Of a DNA stretch of 64,000 bases, positions 43,972 through 53,522 are shown piece after piece (position 1 is the stretch's first letter; each line of letters begins with the position of its first letter). A program made the position numbers and the translations under genes. Origin of the DNA: Streptomyces sp. NBC_01314 (GTDB lineage: Bacteria > Actinomycetota > Actinomycetes > Streptomycetales > Streptomycetaceae); NCBI RefSeq assembly GCF_041435215.1, contig NZ_CP108394.1, positions 3,100,001 through 3,164,000 on the forward strand, given 5' to 3'. Under the pieces are notes generated by a model. It saw nothing but the letters and a program-made list of their open reading frames with translations, was not told the DNA's origin and ran no database searches.

Positions 43972-44895
43972 TTACGTCAGTTGGGACTGCACCTGGGTGG
44001 AGATCAGTTCCAGGTGGTCCAGGTCGTCGAGGTCGAGGATCTGGAGGTAGAGGCGCCGGGAGCCGATGGCCTGGTAGCGGGCGATCTTGTCGACGACCTC
44101 GGCCGGGGAACCCGCGAGGCCGTTGGCCTTGAGCTCGTCGACCTCGCGGCCGATCGCGGCGGCGCGGCGGGCGACCTCCGCGTCGTCCTTGCCCACGCAG
44201 ACGACCAGGGCGTTCGAGTACACGAGGTCGTCGCCCTTGCGGCCGGCCTCCTCGGCGGCCGCACGGACCCGGCCGAACTGGCGCTCACTGTCCTCGATCG
44301 AGCCGAACGGCATGTTGAACTCGTCGGCGTACTGCGCGGCGAGCCGCGGGGTGCGGCTCGCGCCGTGACCGCCGATGAGGACCGGCAGCTTGGCCTGCGC
44401 CGGCTTGGGCAGCGCGGGCGAGTCGGTCAGCTGGTAGTGGGTGCCCTCGTACGAGAACTTCTTGCCGACCTCGGTGGCCCACAGACCGGTCACGATGGCC
44501 AGCTGCTCCTCCAGACGGCCGAACTTCTCCTTGGGGAAGGGAATGCCGTACGCCTTGTGCTCGTCCTCGAACCAGCCCGTGCCCAGGCCGAGTTCCACGC
44601 GGCCGCCGGACATCTGGTCGATCTGGGCGACCTGGATGGCGAGCACACCGGGCAGCCGGAAGGTGCCGGCGGTCATCAGCGTGCCGAGGCGGATGCGCTT
44701 GGTCTCGCGGGCGAGTCCGGCCAGCGTGATCCAGGCGTCGGTGGGGCCGGGCAGACCGTCCGACGAGCCCATGCTGAGGTAGTGGTCGGAGCGGAAGAAT
44801 GCGTCGAAGCCCAGGTCCTCGGTGGCCTTGGCGACGGTGAGGAGGGTGTCGTAGGACGCCCCCTGCTGGGGCTCGGTGAAGATGCGAAGATCCAT
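43972..44895 (-). CDS. LLM-class F420-dependent oxidoreductase
   Basis: About 307 residues from ATG 44895. DLGFDAFFRSDHYLSMG, RIRLGTLMTAGTFRLPGVLA and GRVELGLGTGWFEDEHKAYG are the luciferase-like monooxygenase barrel features of F420-using actinobacterial enzymes, with PVLIGGHGASRTPRLAAQYA after them. The cofactor F420 carries hydride; the substrate cannot be read from sequence. A terminator follows and the gene appears to stand alone. Confidence 0.88.
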   Translation of the reverse strand: MDLRIFTEPQQGASYDTLLTVAKATEDLGFDAFFRSDHYLSMGSSDGLPGPTDAWITLAGLARETKRIRLGTLMTAGTFRLPGVLAIQVAQIDQMSGGRVELGLGTGWFEDEHKAYGIPFPKEKFGRLEEQLAIVTGLWATEVGKKFSYEGTHYQLTDSPALPKPAQAKLPVLIGGHGASRTPRLAAQYADEFNMPFGSIEDSERQFGRVRAAAEEAGRKGDDLVYSNALVVCVGKDDAEVARRAAAIGREVDELKANGLAGSPAEVVDKIARYQAIGSRRLYLQILDLDDLDHLELISTQVQSQLT

Positions 44896-45134
44896 GCCTC
44901 CATCCTGCACGCTCGCCCATCGGTCAACGCCATCGGTCCCACCGGCGTCGCGGGGCCACGGGCGGGTGAAAATCCGTCAATCCGGCGCATGGGGCGGGCT
45001 CGGGCCAGTGACCGGCGGGAACGGTGATCGTTGCTCGGGAGGAGCCGGACCGCCCGGCACCCGTCGCCGGCGGCCGCTGCCGGGACGCCCGCACACGTGC
45101 CCCCTTTGGGGGCGAGGGCCGAGGAGGCCGTCAC

Positions 45135-45302
45135 ATGTCCCAGGAAGCCGTGCCGGATCAGGCCGCCGTGCCTGCGCAGCCGAAGGGTCTGCTCCAGCAG
45201 ATGGAGGAACTGATGGCTGCCCTGAACGCGGACCTGTCCCAGCTCGACGCGGATCTCTCGGCGCCGCGCGTCGCTGCCGCGGAGGAGAGCGACACGGTCT
45301 GA
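45135..45302 (+). CDS. Short acidic helical protein, 55 residues, unknown
   Basis: ATG 45135 has GAGGAGG exactly 7 bases upstream, third codon positions are almost all G/C, and a terminator follows, so this is very probably a real small gene. GLLQQMEELMAALNADLSQL predicts one amphipathic helix with heptad Leu/Met spacing, followed by an acidic tail. There are no cysteines, signal or membrane segment. I do not recognise the family; a small coiled-coil adaptor or a leader-like peptide are possible. Confidence 0.65.
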   Translation: MSQEAVPDQAAVPAQPKGLLQQMEELMAALNADLSQLDADLSAPRVAAAEESDTV

Positions 45303-45327
45303 CCCTGCCCGAGCCGTGAAGCCCGGC

Positions 45328-45354
45328 GCCCGGTCCTCTCTCGCGGCCGGGCGT
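45328..45354 (+). terminator. Hairpin after the 55-residue gene
   Basis: CGCCCGG (45328-45334) pairs with CCGGGCG (45348-45354), starting 26 bases past the stop and followed by GTTCGT. Confidence 0.6.
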
Positions 45355-45389
45355 TCGTCATGCTCCCCGGGTGCCGCCGGGATCTCTTC

Positions 45390-45570
45390 TCGCCCCCGCC
45401 GCCCCCATCCGTCCCGTCCCCAGGGGCTGCGCCCCTTCGACCCCCTGGGGGGGAGGGGGTTTGTGCGGTTGTGGGGTGGGTGCGGGTGACTGGGGGCTTG
45501 TCGCGCCGTTCCCCGCGCCCCTGGAAGCAGGGGGTGCGCCCTGGTTTTCAGGGGCGCGGGGAAACTGAGC
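45390..45570. repeat. Second full copy of the dispersed GC-rich element
   Basis: It starts TCGCCCCCGCCGCCCCCATC (45390), has an inner GGGGCTGCGCCCC, then GGGGGCTTGTCGCGCCGTTC (45493-45512), and closes with CAGGGGCGCGGGGAAACTG (45549-45567). The GCGCCCCTG...CAGGGGCGC arms form the same type of hairpin as at 37335-37408. It fills the gap between the small gene and the converging DUF6099 gene. Confidence 0.8.
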
Positions 45571-45602
45571 AGCGACCGCACCCGACCCCGCAGCCGAACC
45601 GC

Positions 45603-46079
45603 TCACCCCGCCGCCGCGTCCCTCTCCGACAGCACCTGATCTCTGACCGCCAGGCGTCGCAGCATCTCCAGGACGCGGTCGCGGGCCTCGTCCGCCGCGT
45701 CGATCGCCTCCATGCACTGCCAGTAGGTCGCCTCGTCATCCGCCCCGCTCGCCAGCCCCACGAGCGCTATACCGACCTCTCCCAGCAGGCCCCCGAGCCG
45801 CAGCAGCGACTCGTGGGCGTCGCCCAACTCGGTGAGCTGGGCGGCGCGTAAATCGCCCACGCCGAGCAGCGGGGCGCCGAGTATGCCGCAGCCGCTGCCG
45901 GCCAGCTCGGTCAACCCGAGGGCCTCACCGCGCAGTTCGGGAGGTCCCGAGACCGCGAGACGGCTGCCGATCGCCTGGGCGAGGGCATAGGACTGCCATG
46001 CCTCCACCATGAGCTGAGGCCCCTCGACGGTGCCCGCCAGTGCCCGCCTGCTCGCCAAGATGAGCCGCACCGCATCCAT
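45603..46079 (-). CDS. DUF6099-like helical protein
   Basis: About 158 residues from ATG 46079. MDAVRLILASRRALAGTVEG, VEAWQSYALAQAIGSRLAVS and the YWQCMEAIDAADEARDRVLE helix match a streptomycete-only family that I associate with DUF6099. It is all-helical, with no signal or membrane segment. The role is unknown. It stands alone, about 190 bp from the MazG-like gene on the same strand. Confidence 0.6.
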   Translation of the reverse strand: MDAVRLILASRRALAGTVEGPQLMVEAWQSYALAQAIGSRLAVSGPPELRGEALGLTELAGSGCGILGAPLLGVGDLRAAQLTELGDAHESLLRLGGLLGEVGIALVGLASGADDEATYWQCMEAIDAADEARDRVLEMLRRLAVRDQVLSERDAAAG

Positions 46080-46271
46080 GCGCTGCCCCCGACTGTCCCG
46101 ACGCGCTCTCACACGTCCGCCCGAACTCCTGCCTGTTCATTACCCACAGTGAGGGCCGCTGAGACGGAAAGCCAGAGGAAGCCTGAAATCTGTGGATAAC
46201 AAGTCGGCTGTGGACAACTTTCCGACTCCGGAGAGTGACGAGCGGAGGGACACGATCACCGTCAAGCACCG

Positions 46272-46718
46272 TCAGGGCTTCTCCGGGGCCGGGAATCTCC
46301 GTTCGTTGCGGTCGATCTTCGCATCCAGGGCTGACAACGGGTCGATGCCCAGCACCTCGCAGAGCTGGAGCAAGTAGGCGAGCACATCGGCGACTTCGTC
46401 CGTGACGCGGTGGGCGGTCCGGGGGTCCGCCATCACACGCGTGGACTCGTCCGGCGTCAACCACTGGAAGATCTCGACGAGTTCGGACGCCTCCACGCTC
46501 AGCGCGGAGACCAGGTTCTTCGGTGTGTGGTACCGCCGCCAGTCGCGGGTGGCGGCGAACTCGGTGAGCCGCCGCTGCAGCGTCGCCACGTCGAGCTCGC
46601 GCACGGGCCCTCGCACAGACTCCTGCACGGACTTCTGCACGGACTCATCAGCGCTCTCTCGCACAGACTCCTGCACGGACTCATGAGCGCTCTCTCGCGC
46701 GGGTTCAGGGTCTTTCAC
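46272..46718 (-). CDS. MazG-like nucleotide pyrophosphohydrolase with repetitive N-terminus
   Basis: About 148 residues from GTG 46718, overlapping the upstream ATPase gene by 14 bases. Residues about 55-148 form a four-helix MazG/dCTPase domain: WRRYHTPKNLVSALSVEASE, ELVEIFQW, then DEVADVLAYLLQLCEVLG with the Mg-binding E/D pattern. Such enzymes hydrolyse non-canonical or excess (d)NTPs to monophosphates. The first 40 residues are an ESVQESVRES-type repeat that should be disordered or a short coiled coil and is not part of the family. Confidence 0.8.
   Translation of the reverse strand: MKDPEPARESAHESVQESVRESADESVQKSVQESVRGPVRELDVATLQRRLTEFAATRDWRRYHTPKNLVSALSVEASELVEIFQWLTPDESTRVMADPRTAHRVTDEVADVLAYLLQLCEVLGIDPLSALDAKIDRNERRFPAPEKP
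46611..46698 (-). repeat. Nested minisatellite in the MazG-like N-terminus
   Basis: TCGCACAGACTCCTGCACGG recurs at 46611 and 46659 (48 bp apart), and GGACTCAT(C/G)AGCGCTCT recurs 36 bp apart. The underlying period is 12 bp (ESVQ units), always in frame. Confidence 0.75.
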
Positions 46719-47880
46719 GGTTCAGGTCTACCACCGTCAGCCCCGCCACCCCGGCGGCCCAGGACGCGTCGCTCACCGCGCCGACCAGCCGGATGTGCCC
46801 GCGCCCGCACATCCGGGCCGCCAGCCGCACCAACTCCAGGGCCTGCCCGGGGTCGAGGGCCCGGTCGAAGCCGTCGGCGAGAACCGTCAGCGTCTGCAGT
46901 GCCGCGGGCACCTCCGCGACCGGGTCGACCTCCAGCACCCCGGGGCCGGTGAACAGCACGAGGGCCAGCGCCAGGTACCTCAACTCCCCGTCCCCGAGCA
47001 GACCCAGGGCCGTCCGCACCCCGTCGCCCCGGTCCAGCACCGCCCGTACCGTGCCGTCGCGCAGCGGCTCGGCCAGCAGATCGAGGACCGGTCCCACGCA
47101 GCCGTCGCGAACGGCCCCGACGAGCAGCGCGTGCCGTCGGCCGCACTCCGTCCGCGTACGCCACAGCACGTCGGCGAGGTTGTCGCAGCCACGGAGCAGC
47201 CGTCCGGAGCCGAGCGGCACGGCGGCGCGCATCCGGCCGGGGCGCGGATCGCAGGCGTAGACCGAGCGGAGGGCGACCACCATCTGCTCGGCGGCGGCGA
47301 GGACCTGGCGCTGGCCGTCCGTCTTGCCCGCGACGCGCAGCGGAAGCAGCGCGGTGCCGAGGCGGTCGTCGGGCAGTGGGCCACGGGTGACCGGGGAGGT
47401 GCCGGCCGTGTGCCAGGAGGCCTGGACGACGGGGCGGCTCGGGTCGACGAGCGCCGTCTGCAGCAGGGTGAGTCCGCCGGACGTCAACCGCTCGCCCACA
47501 ATGCGGAGTTCGGGCTCGGCCTGGACGGCGACGTCGAGATGTACGGGCCCTTCGGGGCCGTCGGCCGTGCAGCCGATGCGGAAGCCGCGCCGCCGTTGGG
47601 CGTCGGGGCGGGCCCGTTCGGGGACGCAGCTCCGCGGGTCGGGGAAGGCCTCGTCGAGGTGGGCGCCCCCGCCGAGTCTCGCCAAGGCCTCGTACGCCCG
47701 GAGCGCGGTGGTCTTGCCGCTGCCGCTGCGTCCCGCGAGGAGGGTCAACGGACCCAAGGGGAGGAAGGCGCCCCGGTGCCCGGCGAAGGCGGAGAGCCGC
47801 AGCTCGGTGACGCTCGGCCGTTCCGGACGCGCTCCGGCGTCCGCGGCGGGCAGCATCGGCGACAGGGATGACACGGTCAT
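46705..47880 (-). CDS. RecF/SMC-like AAA ATPase
   Basis: About 391 residues. TELRLSAFAGHRGAFLPLGP and Walker A TLLAGRSGSGKTTALRAYEA resemble the N-terminus of RecF-like ATP-binding proteins. LLGDGELRYLALALVLFTGP is an ABC-type signature region, and GVLEVDPVAEVP is a degenerate Walker B. There is no long coiled coil. The partner and substrate are unknown. It is coupled to the MazG-like nucleotide hydrolase by overlap, a pairing that may reflect nucleotide-pool or defence functions (inference). Confidence 0.75.
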   Translation of the reverse strand: MTVSSLSPMLPAADAGARPERPSVTELRLSAFAGHRGAFLPLGPLTLLAGRSGSGKTTALRAYEALARLGGGAHLDEAFPDPRSCVPERARPDAQRRRGFRIGCTADGPEGPVHLDVAVQAEPELRIVGERLTSGGLTLLQTALVDPSRPVVQASWHTAGTSPVTRGPLPDDRLGTALLPLRVAGKTDGQRQVLAAAEQMVVALRSVYACDPRPGRMRAAVPLGSGRLLRGCDNLADVLWRTRTECGRRHALLVGAVRDGCVGPVLDLLAEPLRDGTVRAVLDRGDGVRTALGLLGDGELRYLALALVLFTGPGVLEVDPVAEVPAALQTLTVLADGFDRALDPGQALELVRLAARMCGRGHIRLVGAVSDASWAAGVAGLTVVDLNRERP

Positions 47881-48273
47881 ATGCGGACAGTAGGGGCCGA
47901 CCTGTCAGGCAAACCGTTCCGCCCAGTGGATCTTCCTACGATCGAGGGAGCGCCCCGAACGGAGCGAGGGCGCCCGCACCGATCGGGAGCGCCAAAGACG
48001 GGAAGGGAGTGCCAAGAGCCGATCGCGAGCGCCGAGGACGGCCCGACGAGCGCCCTGCGGGCGCCCCGCGATACGAGACGGGAGCACTCCACAGCGGGCG
48101 TCACCCCCATGCCCCCGGGCCGCTTGCGTCAGACTCCGCGACCGCCGCCCGAGCCGGCGCCCCGCGTCACGCTCGGCGCCCTGCGCTCCGCACCCCCGCC
48201 CTACGCTCCGCACCCCGCCCGGCGCCCTGCGCCCGGAACCCAGCGCCCGGCGTCACGCCGCACGCACCGCGCG
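47881..48273. other. GC-rich spacer with short repeats, no gene seen
   Basis: About 390 bases. GAGCGCC-type units (for example GGGAGCGCC, GCGAGCGCC) recur irregularly between 47945 and 48060, and GCGCCCTGCGC/CGCCCGGCGCC units recur from 48170 to 48260. No frame has plausible codon use or a ribosome site. Confidence 0.45.
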
Positions 48274-48672
48274 TCACGCCCCCGGGACCTCGGCGCCTTC
48301 CATCAGTCCCCGTACCTCGGTTCCGCGCGGCGTGAGAAGGAACACGTTCCGGTCGACCCGGTGCATTCCGCTGGCGAGGCCGAAAACAACCCCCGTGCTG
48401 AAATCCAGTACACGCTTGGCCGTGTCGGCCTCCGCGCCCGACAGATCCAGCAGCACCGGAACGCCCGCCATCAGCGTCTCCGCCACGTCACGGGCGTCCG
48501 CGAAGACGTTGACGCGCAGCACCACGAAGCGGCGCCGGGCCTCGGTCGCGGCTTCCGGTATGGTCCGGTGGCCGACCGCGGAAGGCCAGGCGTCCCGACC
48601 CCGCAACGGCACGACCTGGGCGAGCCCCTCCCACTGTTCGTCGGTGACATCGTGGCTGTTCACCCTGTTCAC
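48274..48672 (-). CDS. SepF-like cell division protein (paralogue)
   Basis: About 132 residues from GTG 48672 (GGGGGAAGG upstream). The SepF core is visible: RRRFVVLRVNVFADARDVAE, LMAGVPVLLDLSGAEADTAK and RVLDFSTGVVFGLASGMHRV. SepF anchors FtsZ to the membrane. The main streptomycete SepF has an N-terminal amphipathic membrane helix and sits in the ftsZ cluster. This copy lacks the helix (it starts NSHDVTDEQWEGLAQVV) and is elsewhere, so it is one of the additional SepF-like proteins of the genus. Confidence 0.82.
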   Translation of the reverse strand: MNRVNSHDVTDEQWEGLAQVVPLRGRDAWPSAVGHRTIPEAATEARRRFVVLRVNVFADARDVAETLMAGVPVLLDLSGAEADTAKRVLDFSTGVVFGLASGMHRVDRNVFLLTPRGTEVRGLMEGAEVPGA

Positions 48673-48829
48673 CGGCCTTCCCCCTGGCTCGCACTGAATG
48701 ACTGCATCAGCCAATTCTTACGCATGGTCACCCGTTCGGCCCAACAGCGACACGGACCGCGACCCCACCTTTCGGGACAACGGCCGGAACCCGCCCTCAC
48801 AGCCCCTTGCGCGGCCGTGTGTGGCGGGC

Positions 48830-48868
48830 GTAACGCCTCATGATCAGGTCATGTGACACAGGCGTAAC
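48830..48868 (+). promoter_or_regulatory. Candidate GlnR box upstream of nasA
   Basis: The half-sites are GTAAC (48830), TGATC (48841), GTGAC (48853) and GTAAC (48864), spaced 11-12 bases apart. This is the gTnAc-n6-GaAAc pattern repeated twice that GlnR, the nitrogen regulator of actinomycetes, recognises. It lies about 190 bases upstream of an assimilatory nitrate reductase, a known GlnR target class. Confidence 0.55.
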
Positions 48869-49058
48869 GGGCAATTCGTACGATCGGACCTGCCGGGCCG
48901 TGTCCCGGAAGCTGAGCGGAAGCCGACCGGCCGCCGTACCAGACAGCGCCCGGACGCCGCGCCGGACAGGCAACCGGCCGCCGTGCCGGACAGCGACCGG
49001 TGGACCGACCGGAGACGACCGACCGGAGACCCCGGACGCCGACAGAGAGGGGCCGCTC

Positions 49059-52000
49059 GTGGCCGCACAGGGCCCGCAGAGCACCACGACCCAGGTGCGG
49101 ACCGTGTGCTCGTACTGCGGTGTCGGCTGCGGCATGCTCCTGGACGTCGGGATGGGTCCCGACGGCCGGCGAACGGTCCTGCGGGCGACGGGCGACAAGT
49201 CCCACCCGGCGAACTTCGGCCGCCTCTGCACCAAGGGCGCGACCACGGCCGACATGCTGGCCGCGCCCGGCCGCCTGACCACCGCCCTCGTACGGGACGA
49301 CCGGGGCGACGAGCCGGTCCCCGCGCCGGTCTCCGACGCGATCGCCGAGACCGCCCGGCGGCTGCGCGCGATCATCGACGAGCACGGGCCCGACGCGTTC
49401 GCCTTCTACGTCTCCGGCCAGATGAGCCTCGAAGCCCAGTATCTGGCGAACAAGCTGGCCAAGGGTTTCATCCGCACCAACCAGATCGAGTCGAACTCGC
49501 GGCTGTGCATGGCGAGTGCCGGCACGGGCTACAAGCTGTCGCTGGGCGCCGACGGGCCCCCCGGCTCGTACGAGGATCTCGACAAGGCGGATGTCTTCCT
49601 CGTCATCGGCTCGAACATGGCGGACTGCCACCCGATCCTGTTCCTGCGGATGATGGACCGGGTCAAGGCGGGCGCGAAGCTGATCGTCGTCGACCCGCGT
49701 CGCACGGCGACGGCCGAGAAGGCCGATCTGTTCCTGCAGATACGTCCGGGCACGGATCTGGCCCTGCTCAACGGGCTTCTCCACCTGCTGCACGCGGACG
49801 GGCACACCGACCCCGCCTTCATCGCCGCCCACACCGAGGGCTGGGAGGCGATGCCCGACTTCCTCGCCGAGTACGCGCCGGACGCCGTCGCCGGGATCAC
49901 CGGTATCCCGGCGGACGACATCCGCGAGGCCGCACGGCTCATCGGCGAGGCCGCCGAGTGGACGAGTTGCTGGACCATGGGGCTCAACCAGTCCACTCAC
50001 GGCACCTGGAACACCAACGCGCTGGTCAATCTGCACCTGGCGACCGGCGCGATCTGCCGTCCGGGCAGCGGCCCGTTCTCGCTCACCGGACAGCCCAACG
50101 CCATGGGCGGTCGCGAGATGGGCTACATGGGACCTGGGCTGCCGGGGCAGCGGTCCGTGCTCGTGGACGAGGAGCGGGCGTTCGTCGAGGAGTTGTGGGA
50201 ACTGGCCCCGGACAGTCTGCGCAAGGACGGCGTCGGCAAGGGCACCGTCGAGATGTTCCAGAAGATGGCCGACGGGGAGATCAAGGCCTGCTGGATCATC
50301 TGCACCAACCCGGTCGCCTCGGTCGCCAACCGGAAGACCGTGATCGAGGGCCTGGAGGCCGCCGAGTTCGTCGTCACGCAGGACGTCTTCGCCGAGACCG
50401 AGACCAACGCGTACGCCGATGTCGTCCTGCCCGGTGCCCTGTGGACCGAGTCCGAGGGCGTCCTCGTCAACAGCGAGCGCAACCTCACGCTCGCCGCCCC
50501 CGCCGCCGACCCGCCGGGCGAGGCCATGGCCGACTGGCGGATCATCGCGGCCGTCGCCCGGGAGATGGGGTTCGAGAAGGGGTTCTCGTACGACACCGCC
50601 GAGCAGGTCTTCGAGGAGATCAAGCGGGCGTGGAACCCGAAGACCGGCTGGGATCTGCGGGGCGTGAGCTACGAGCGGCTGCGGTCGGAGTCCGTGCAGT
50701 GGCCTGCGGCCGCGGAGGACGGGCCCGCGCGGAATCCGATCCGGTACGCCGAGGCCGGGGCGGACGGGGGTCTTGTCTTCCCCACCGCCAGTGGGCGGGC
50801 CGTGTTCCATGCCCGGCCGCACCTGCCGGCCGCCGAGATGCCGGACGACGACTATCCGTTCGTGCTCAACACCGGGCGGTTGCAGCACCAGTGGCACACA
50901 CTGACGAAGACGGGCAAGGTCGCCAAGCTCAACAGGCTGAACCCCGGGCCGTTCGTGGAGGTGCATCCGCAGGACGCCCGTGAACTGGGCGTTCAGGACG
51001 GGGACTCCGTGGAGGTTGCCTCGCGGCGGGGGCGGGCCGTGCTGCCCGCGGTCGTGTCGGACCGGGTGATGCCCGGGTGCGTGTTCGCGCCGTTCCACTG
51101 GAACGACCTGTTCGGGGAGTATCTGAGCATCAACGCGGTGACGAGCGACGCGGTGGATCCGCTGTCGTTCCAGCCGGAGTTGAAGGTGTGCGCGGTGGGG
51201 CTCGCCAAGGTTTCCTCGCCCCCGCCGCCCCCACCCGTCCCGTCCCTGGAGTCTGCGCCCCCGGACCCCCGCCATCGGCCTGCGCTCTTGCCCCCGAACA
51301 CCGGACGGGCTGAATTGGTGCGAACCGGGGCCGAAACGGCTGCCCCGGGGGCCGCGATGGCCGCCCTCGGGCTGGAACCGGCTCCCCCGCCCGTCCTGTC
51401 CGCCCAGGAGCGCCAGTACCTCACCGGCTTCCTCGCCGGGCTCGGCTCCGGGGTGCAGGGGGTGCCCGTGTTGCCGGTGGACGCGCCGTTCAGTCCCGAG
51501 CACGCGATGTGGGTGAACGGCGTGCTCGCCGGGATGTACTCGCGGTCGGCGGCCCCTGGCCCGGCACCCGCCACCGCCGGGCCCGCCGGGCGTGAGGTCG
51601 TGGTGCTGTGGGCCTCGCAGACCGGGACGGCCGAGGAGTTCGCGATGGCGGCCGCCGAGCATCTCGGGGCCGCCGGACACCGCGCGACGCTCGTCGGGAT
51701 GGACGAGGCCGAACCGGACCGACTGCCGCTCGGGGCCGACCTGTTGCTGATCACCAGCACCTTCGGGGACGGTGACGCGCCCGACAACGGCTCCGGGTTC
51801 TGGGACGCGCTGTCCCACCAGCAGGCCCCCCGCCTGGACGGTGTGCGCTACGCCGTGCTGGCCTTCGGCGACTCCTCCTACGACGACTTCTGCGGGCACG
51901 GCCGCCGACTGGACGCCCGGCTCGACGAGTTGGGCGCGGTGCGTCTGGCGCCGCGTACGGACTGCGAGCCGGACTACGAACCGTCGGCGGACGCCTGGCT

Positions 52001-53306
52001 GGGACAGGTCATCACGGCGCTCGACACGGAGACGCTGACGGAGACGGAGACGGAGACGGACAGGGGCGGGAGCGGGGCCGAGAGCGCGCCCGTGACGGAG
52101 GGAACGAAGCCGCAGGCCTCCACCACCACCGCCGCCCCCGTCCCGCAGATCACCCCGCCCACGTCCGCACCCGCCCCCACCCGCACCGCGAGGCCCGCGC
52201 CCACCGCCGCCCGACTGGTCGGCAACCGGCTGCTCAGCCTGCCCGGGGCGGGCAAGGAGGTGCGCCGGTTCACCTTCGACACCAGCGGGACGGGACTGTC
52301 GTACGAGGCGGGGGACGCGCTCGGCGTACGGCCGGTCAACTCCCTCGGTCTGGTGGCGGAGTGGCTGGCGGTGACCGGCCTGGACGGCTCGACTCCCGTG
52401 GAGGTCAACGGGGTTGGCGAAGTGCCCTTCGCCGAGGCCCTGCACCGGCATCTCGACGTCACCCGGATCACCTCGGACCTGCTCCGCTTCGCCTCCGAAC
52501 GGACGCGGGACAACCGGGAGTTGAAGAAACTGACGCGCCCCGACAACAAGGACGGGCTGGCCCAGTGGTCGTGGGGACGCCAGGCCGTCGACGTGGTGGC
52601 CGAGTTCGCCGTGCGGGCATCCGCGCAGGAGTGGACCGGCGTCTTCAAACGGCTCCAGCCCCGGCTGTACTCCATCTCGTCGAGCCCGCTCGTCGACCCG
52701 CACCACGTCTCGCTGACGGTGTCGGTCGTGCGGTACGAGAACCTGTACGGGCGTCCGCGCGGTGGGGTCTGTTCGCCCTTCCTCGCGGACGGCGAGGCGG
52801 ACCTGGAGGTGCCGGTCTTCGTGCAGCGCTCGCCGCACTTCCGGCCGCCGACCGACCCCGTGACCCCCATGATCATGGTCGGTCCCGGCACCGGCGTCGC
52901 CCCCTTCGTCGGCTTCCTCCAGGAGCGGCGGGCCCTCGGCCACCGGGCGCCCAACTGGCTGTTCTTCGGGGAGCAGCACCGGGCTACTGACTTCTACTAC
53001 GAGGAGGAGCTGACGTCCCTTCAGGAGTCGGGCGTGCTCAGCCGGCTGGACACCGCCTTCTCCCGTGACCAGCGCGCCAAGGTCTACGTCCAGGACCGTA
53101 TGCGCGAGCACGGGCCCGAGTTGTGGCACTGGCTCCAGGACGGCGCCCGCTTCTACGTCTGCGGCGACGCCTCCCGCATGGCGAAGGACGTCGACCGGGC
53201 CCTGCGGGACGTCGCGGTCGCCCACGGCGGAATGACCGAGGGCGAGGCCGCCGCGTACATGAAGCAGCTGGCGACGGAGAAGCGGTACGTGCGGGACGTG
53301 TACTGA
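49059..53306 (+). CDS. nasA: Assimilatory nitrate reductase-flavodoxin-NADPH reductase triple fusion
   Basis: About 1415 residues from GTG 49059 (GAGAGGGG upstream; the frame is open to 48840). Residues 15-720 are a molybdopterin (bis-MGD) oxidoreductase with 4Fe-4S cysteines in [10 protein letters not shown] and RLCTKG, and the NasA-like [20 protein letters not shown] Pro-rich linker follows, then a flavodoxin domain from about 845 ([34 protein letters not shown]). From about 1045 there is a sulfite-reductase/P450-reductase-type FAD and NADPH module ([47 protein letters not shown]). NADPH electrons can thus reach the Mo centre within one chain, reducing nitrate to nitrite for assimilation. 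Confidence 0.92.
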   Translation: MAAQGPQSTTTQVRTVCSYCGVGCGMLLDVGMGPDGRRTVLRATGDKSHPANFGRLCTKGATTADMLAAPGRLTTALVRDDRGDEPVPAPVSDAIAETARRLRAIIDEHGPDAFAFYVSGQMSLEAQYLANKLAKGFIRTNQIESNSRLCMASAGTGYKLSLGADGPPGSYEDLDKADVFLVIGSNMADCHPILFLRMMDRVKAGAKLIVVDPRRTATAEKADLFLQIRPGTDLALLNGLLHLLHADGHTDPAFIAAHTEGWEAMPDFLAEYAPDAVAGITGIPADDIREAARLIGEAAEWTSCWTMGLNQSTHGTWNTNALVNLHLATGAICRPGSGPFSLTGQPNAMGGREMGYMGPGLPGQRSVLVDEERAFVEELWELAPDSLRKDGVGKGTVEMFQKMADGEIKACWIICTNPVASVANRKTVIEGLEAAEFVVTQDVFAETETNAYADVVLPGALWTESEGVLVNSERNLTLAAPAADPPGEAMADWRIIAAVAREMGFEKGFSYDTAEQVFEEIKRAWNPKTGWDLRGVSYERLRSESVQWPAAAEDGPARNPIRYAEAGADGGLVFPTASGRAVFHARPHLPAAEMPDDDYPFVLNTGRLQHQWHTLTKTGKVAKLNRLNPGPFVEVHPQDARELGVQDGDSVEVASRRGRAVLPAVVSDRVMPGCVFAPFHWNDLFGEYLSINAVTSDAVDPLSFQPELKVCAVGLAKVSSPPPPPPVPSLESAPPDPRHRPALLPPNTGRAELVRTGAETAAPGAAMAALGLEPAPPPVLSAQERQYLTGFLAGLGSGVQGVPVLPVDAPFSPEHAMWVNGVLAGMYSRSAAPGPAPATAGPAGREVVVLWASQTGTAEEFAMAAAEHLGAAGHRATLVGMDEAEPDRLPLGADLLLITSTFGDGDAPDNGSGFWDALSHQQAPRLDGVRYAVLAFGDSSYDDFCGHGRRLDARLDELGAVRLAPRTDCEPDYEPSADAWLGQVITALDTETLTETETETDRGGSGAESAPVTEGTKPQASTTTAAPVPQITPPTSAPAPTRTARPAPTAARLVGNRLLSLPGAGKEVRRFTFDTSGTGLSYEAGDALGVRPVNSLGLVAEWLAVTGLDGSTPVEVNGVGEVPFAEALHRHLDVTRITSDLLRFASERTRDNRELKKLTRPDNKDGLAQWSWGRQAVDVVAEFAVRASAQEWTGVFKRLQPRLYSISSSPLVDPHHVSLTVSVVRYENLYGRPRGGVCSPFLADGEADLEVPVFVQRSPHFRPPTDPVTPMIMVGPGTGVAPFVGFLQERRALGHRAPNWLFFGEQHRATDFYYEEELTSLQESGVLSRLDTAFSRDQRAKVYVQDRMREHGPELWHWLQDGARFYVCGDASRMAKDVDRALRDVAVAHGGMTEGEAAAYMKQLATEKRYVRDVY
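51216..51240 (+). repeat. Piece of the dispersed GC-rich element inside nasA
   Basis: TCGCCCCCGCCGCCCCCACC at 51216-51235 matches the start of the intergenic elements at 37274 and 45390. In nasA it is read as [16 protein letters not shown] and forms the beginning of the linker between the Mo domain and the flavodoxin domain. Confidence 0.7.
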
Positions 53307-53380
53307 CCGGCTCCCCGAGCCAGTCCCTGAGCGGTCTCCACCGGCCTCGATTCGGATCCGGCCCCGTCGCCACGCGTACC

Positions 53381-53404
53381 GGGCGGGGCGGGGCGGGGCG
53401 GGGC
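53381..53404 (+). other. Five consecutive G-runs (G-quadruplex potential)
   Basis: GGGCGGGGCGGGGCGGGGCG followed by GGGC gives five runs of 3-4 G separated by single C. It lies 75 bases past the nasA stop, in the 53307-53794 gap, which has no gene. Confidence 0.7.
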
Positions 53405-53522
53405 GATGTGATCACCGGCGTACCGTCCCGGCCCGGCGCCCGTACGCGAACTCGCCGGCACCGGCCATGTCCTGTTCGCCACCGCCTGGCCCATCCGCGG
53501 CGCCGGGCGAGCGGATCGGGGC

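Noticed and set aside
46611..46698. CRISPR-like array
   Set aside because: Repeats are in frame, without unique spacers, and only 12-48 bp apart; it is a coding minisatellite.
48849..53225. Long minus-strand open frame opposite the nitrate reductase
   Set aside because: Shadow of the nasA fusion; composition is typical of antisense GC-rich DNA and no motif is present.
53381..53404. Rho-independent terminator of nasA
   Set aside because: The G-runs have no complementary C-runs next to them; quadruplex potential is the only visible feature.
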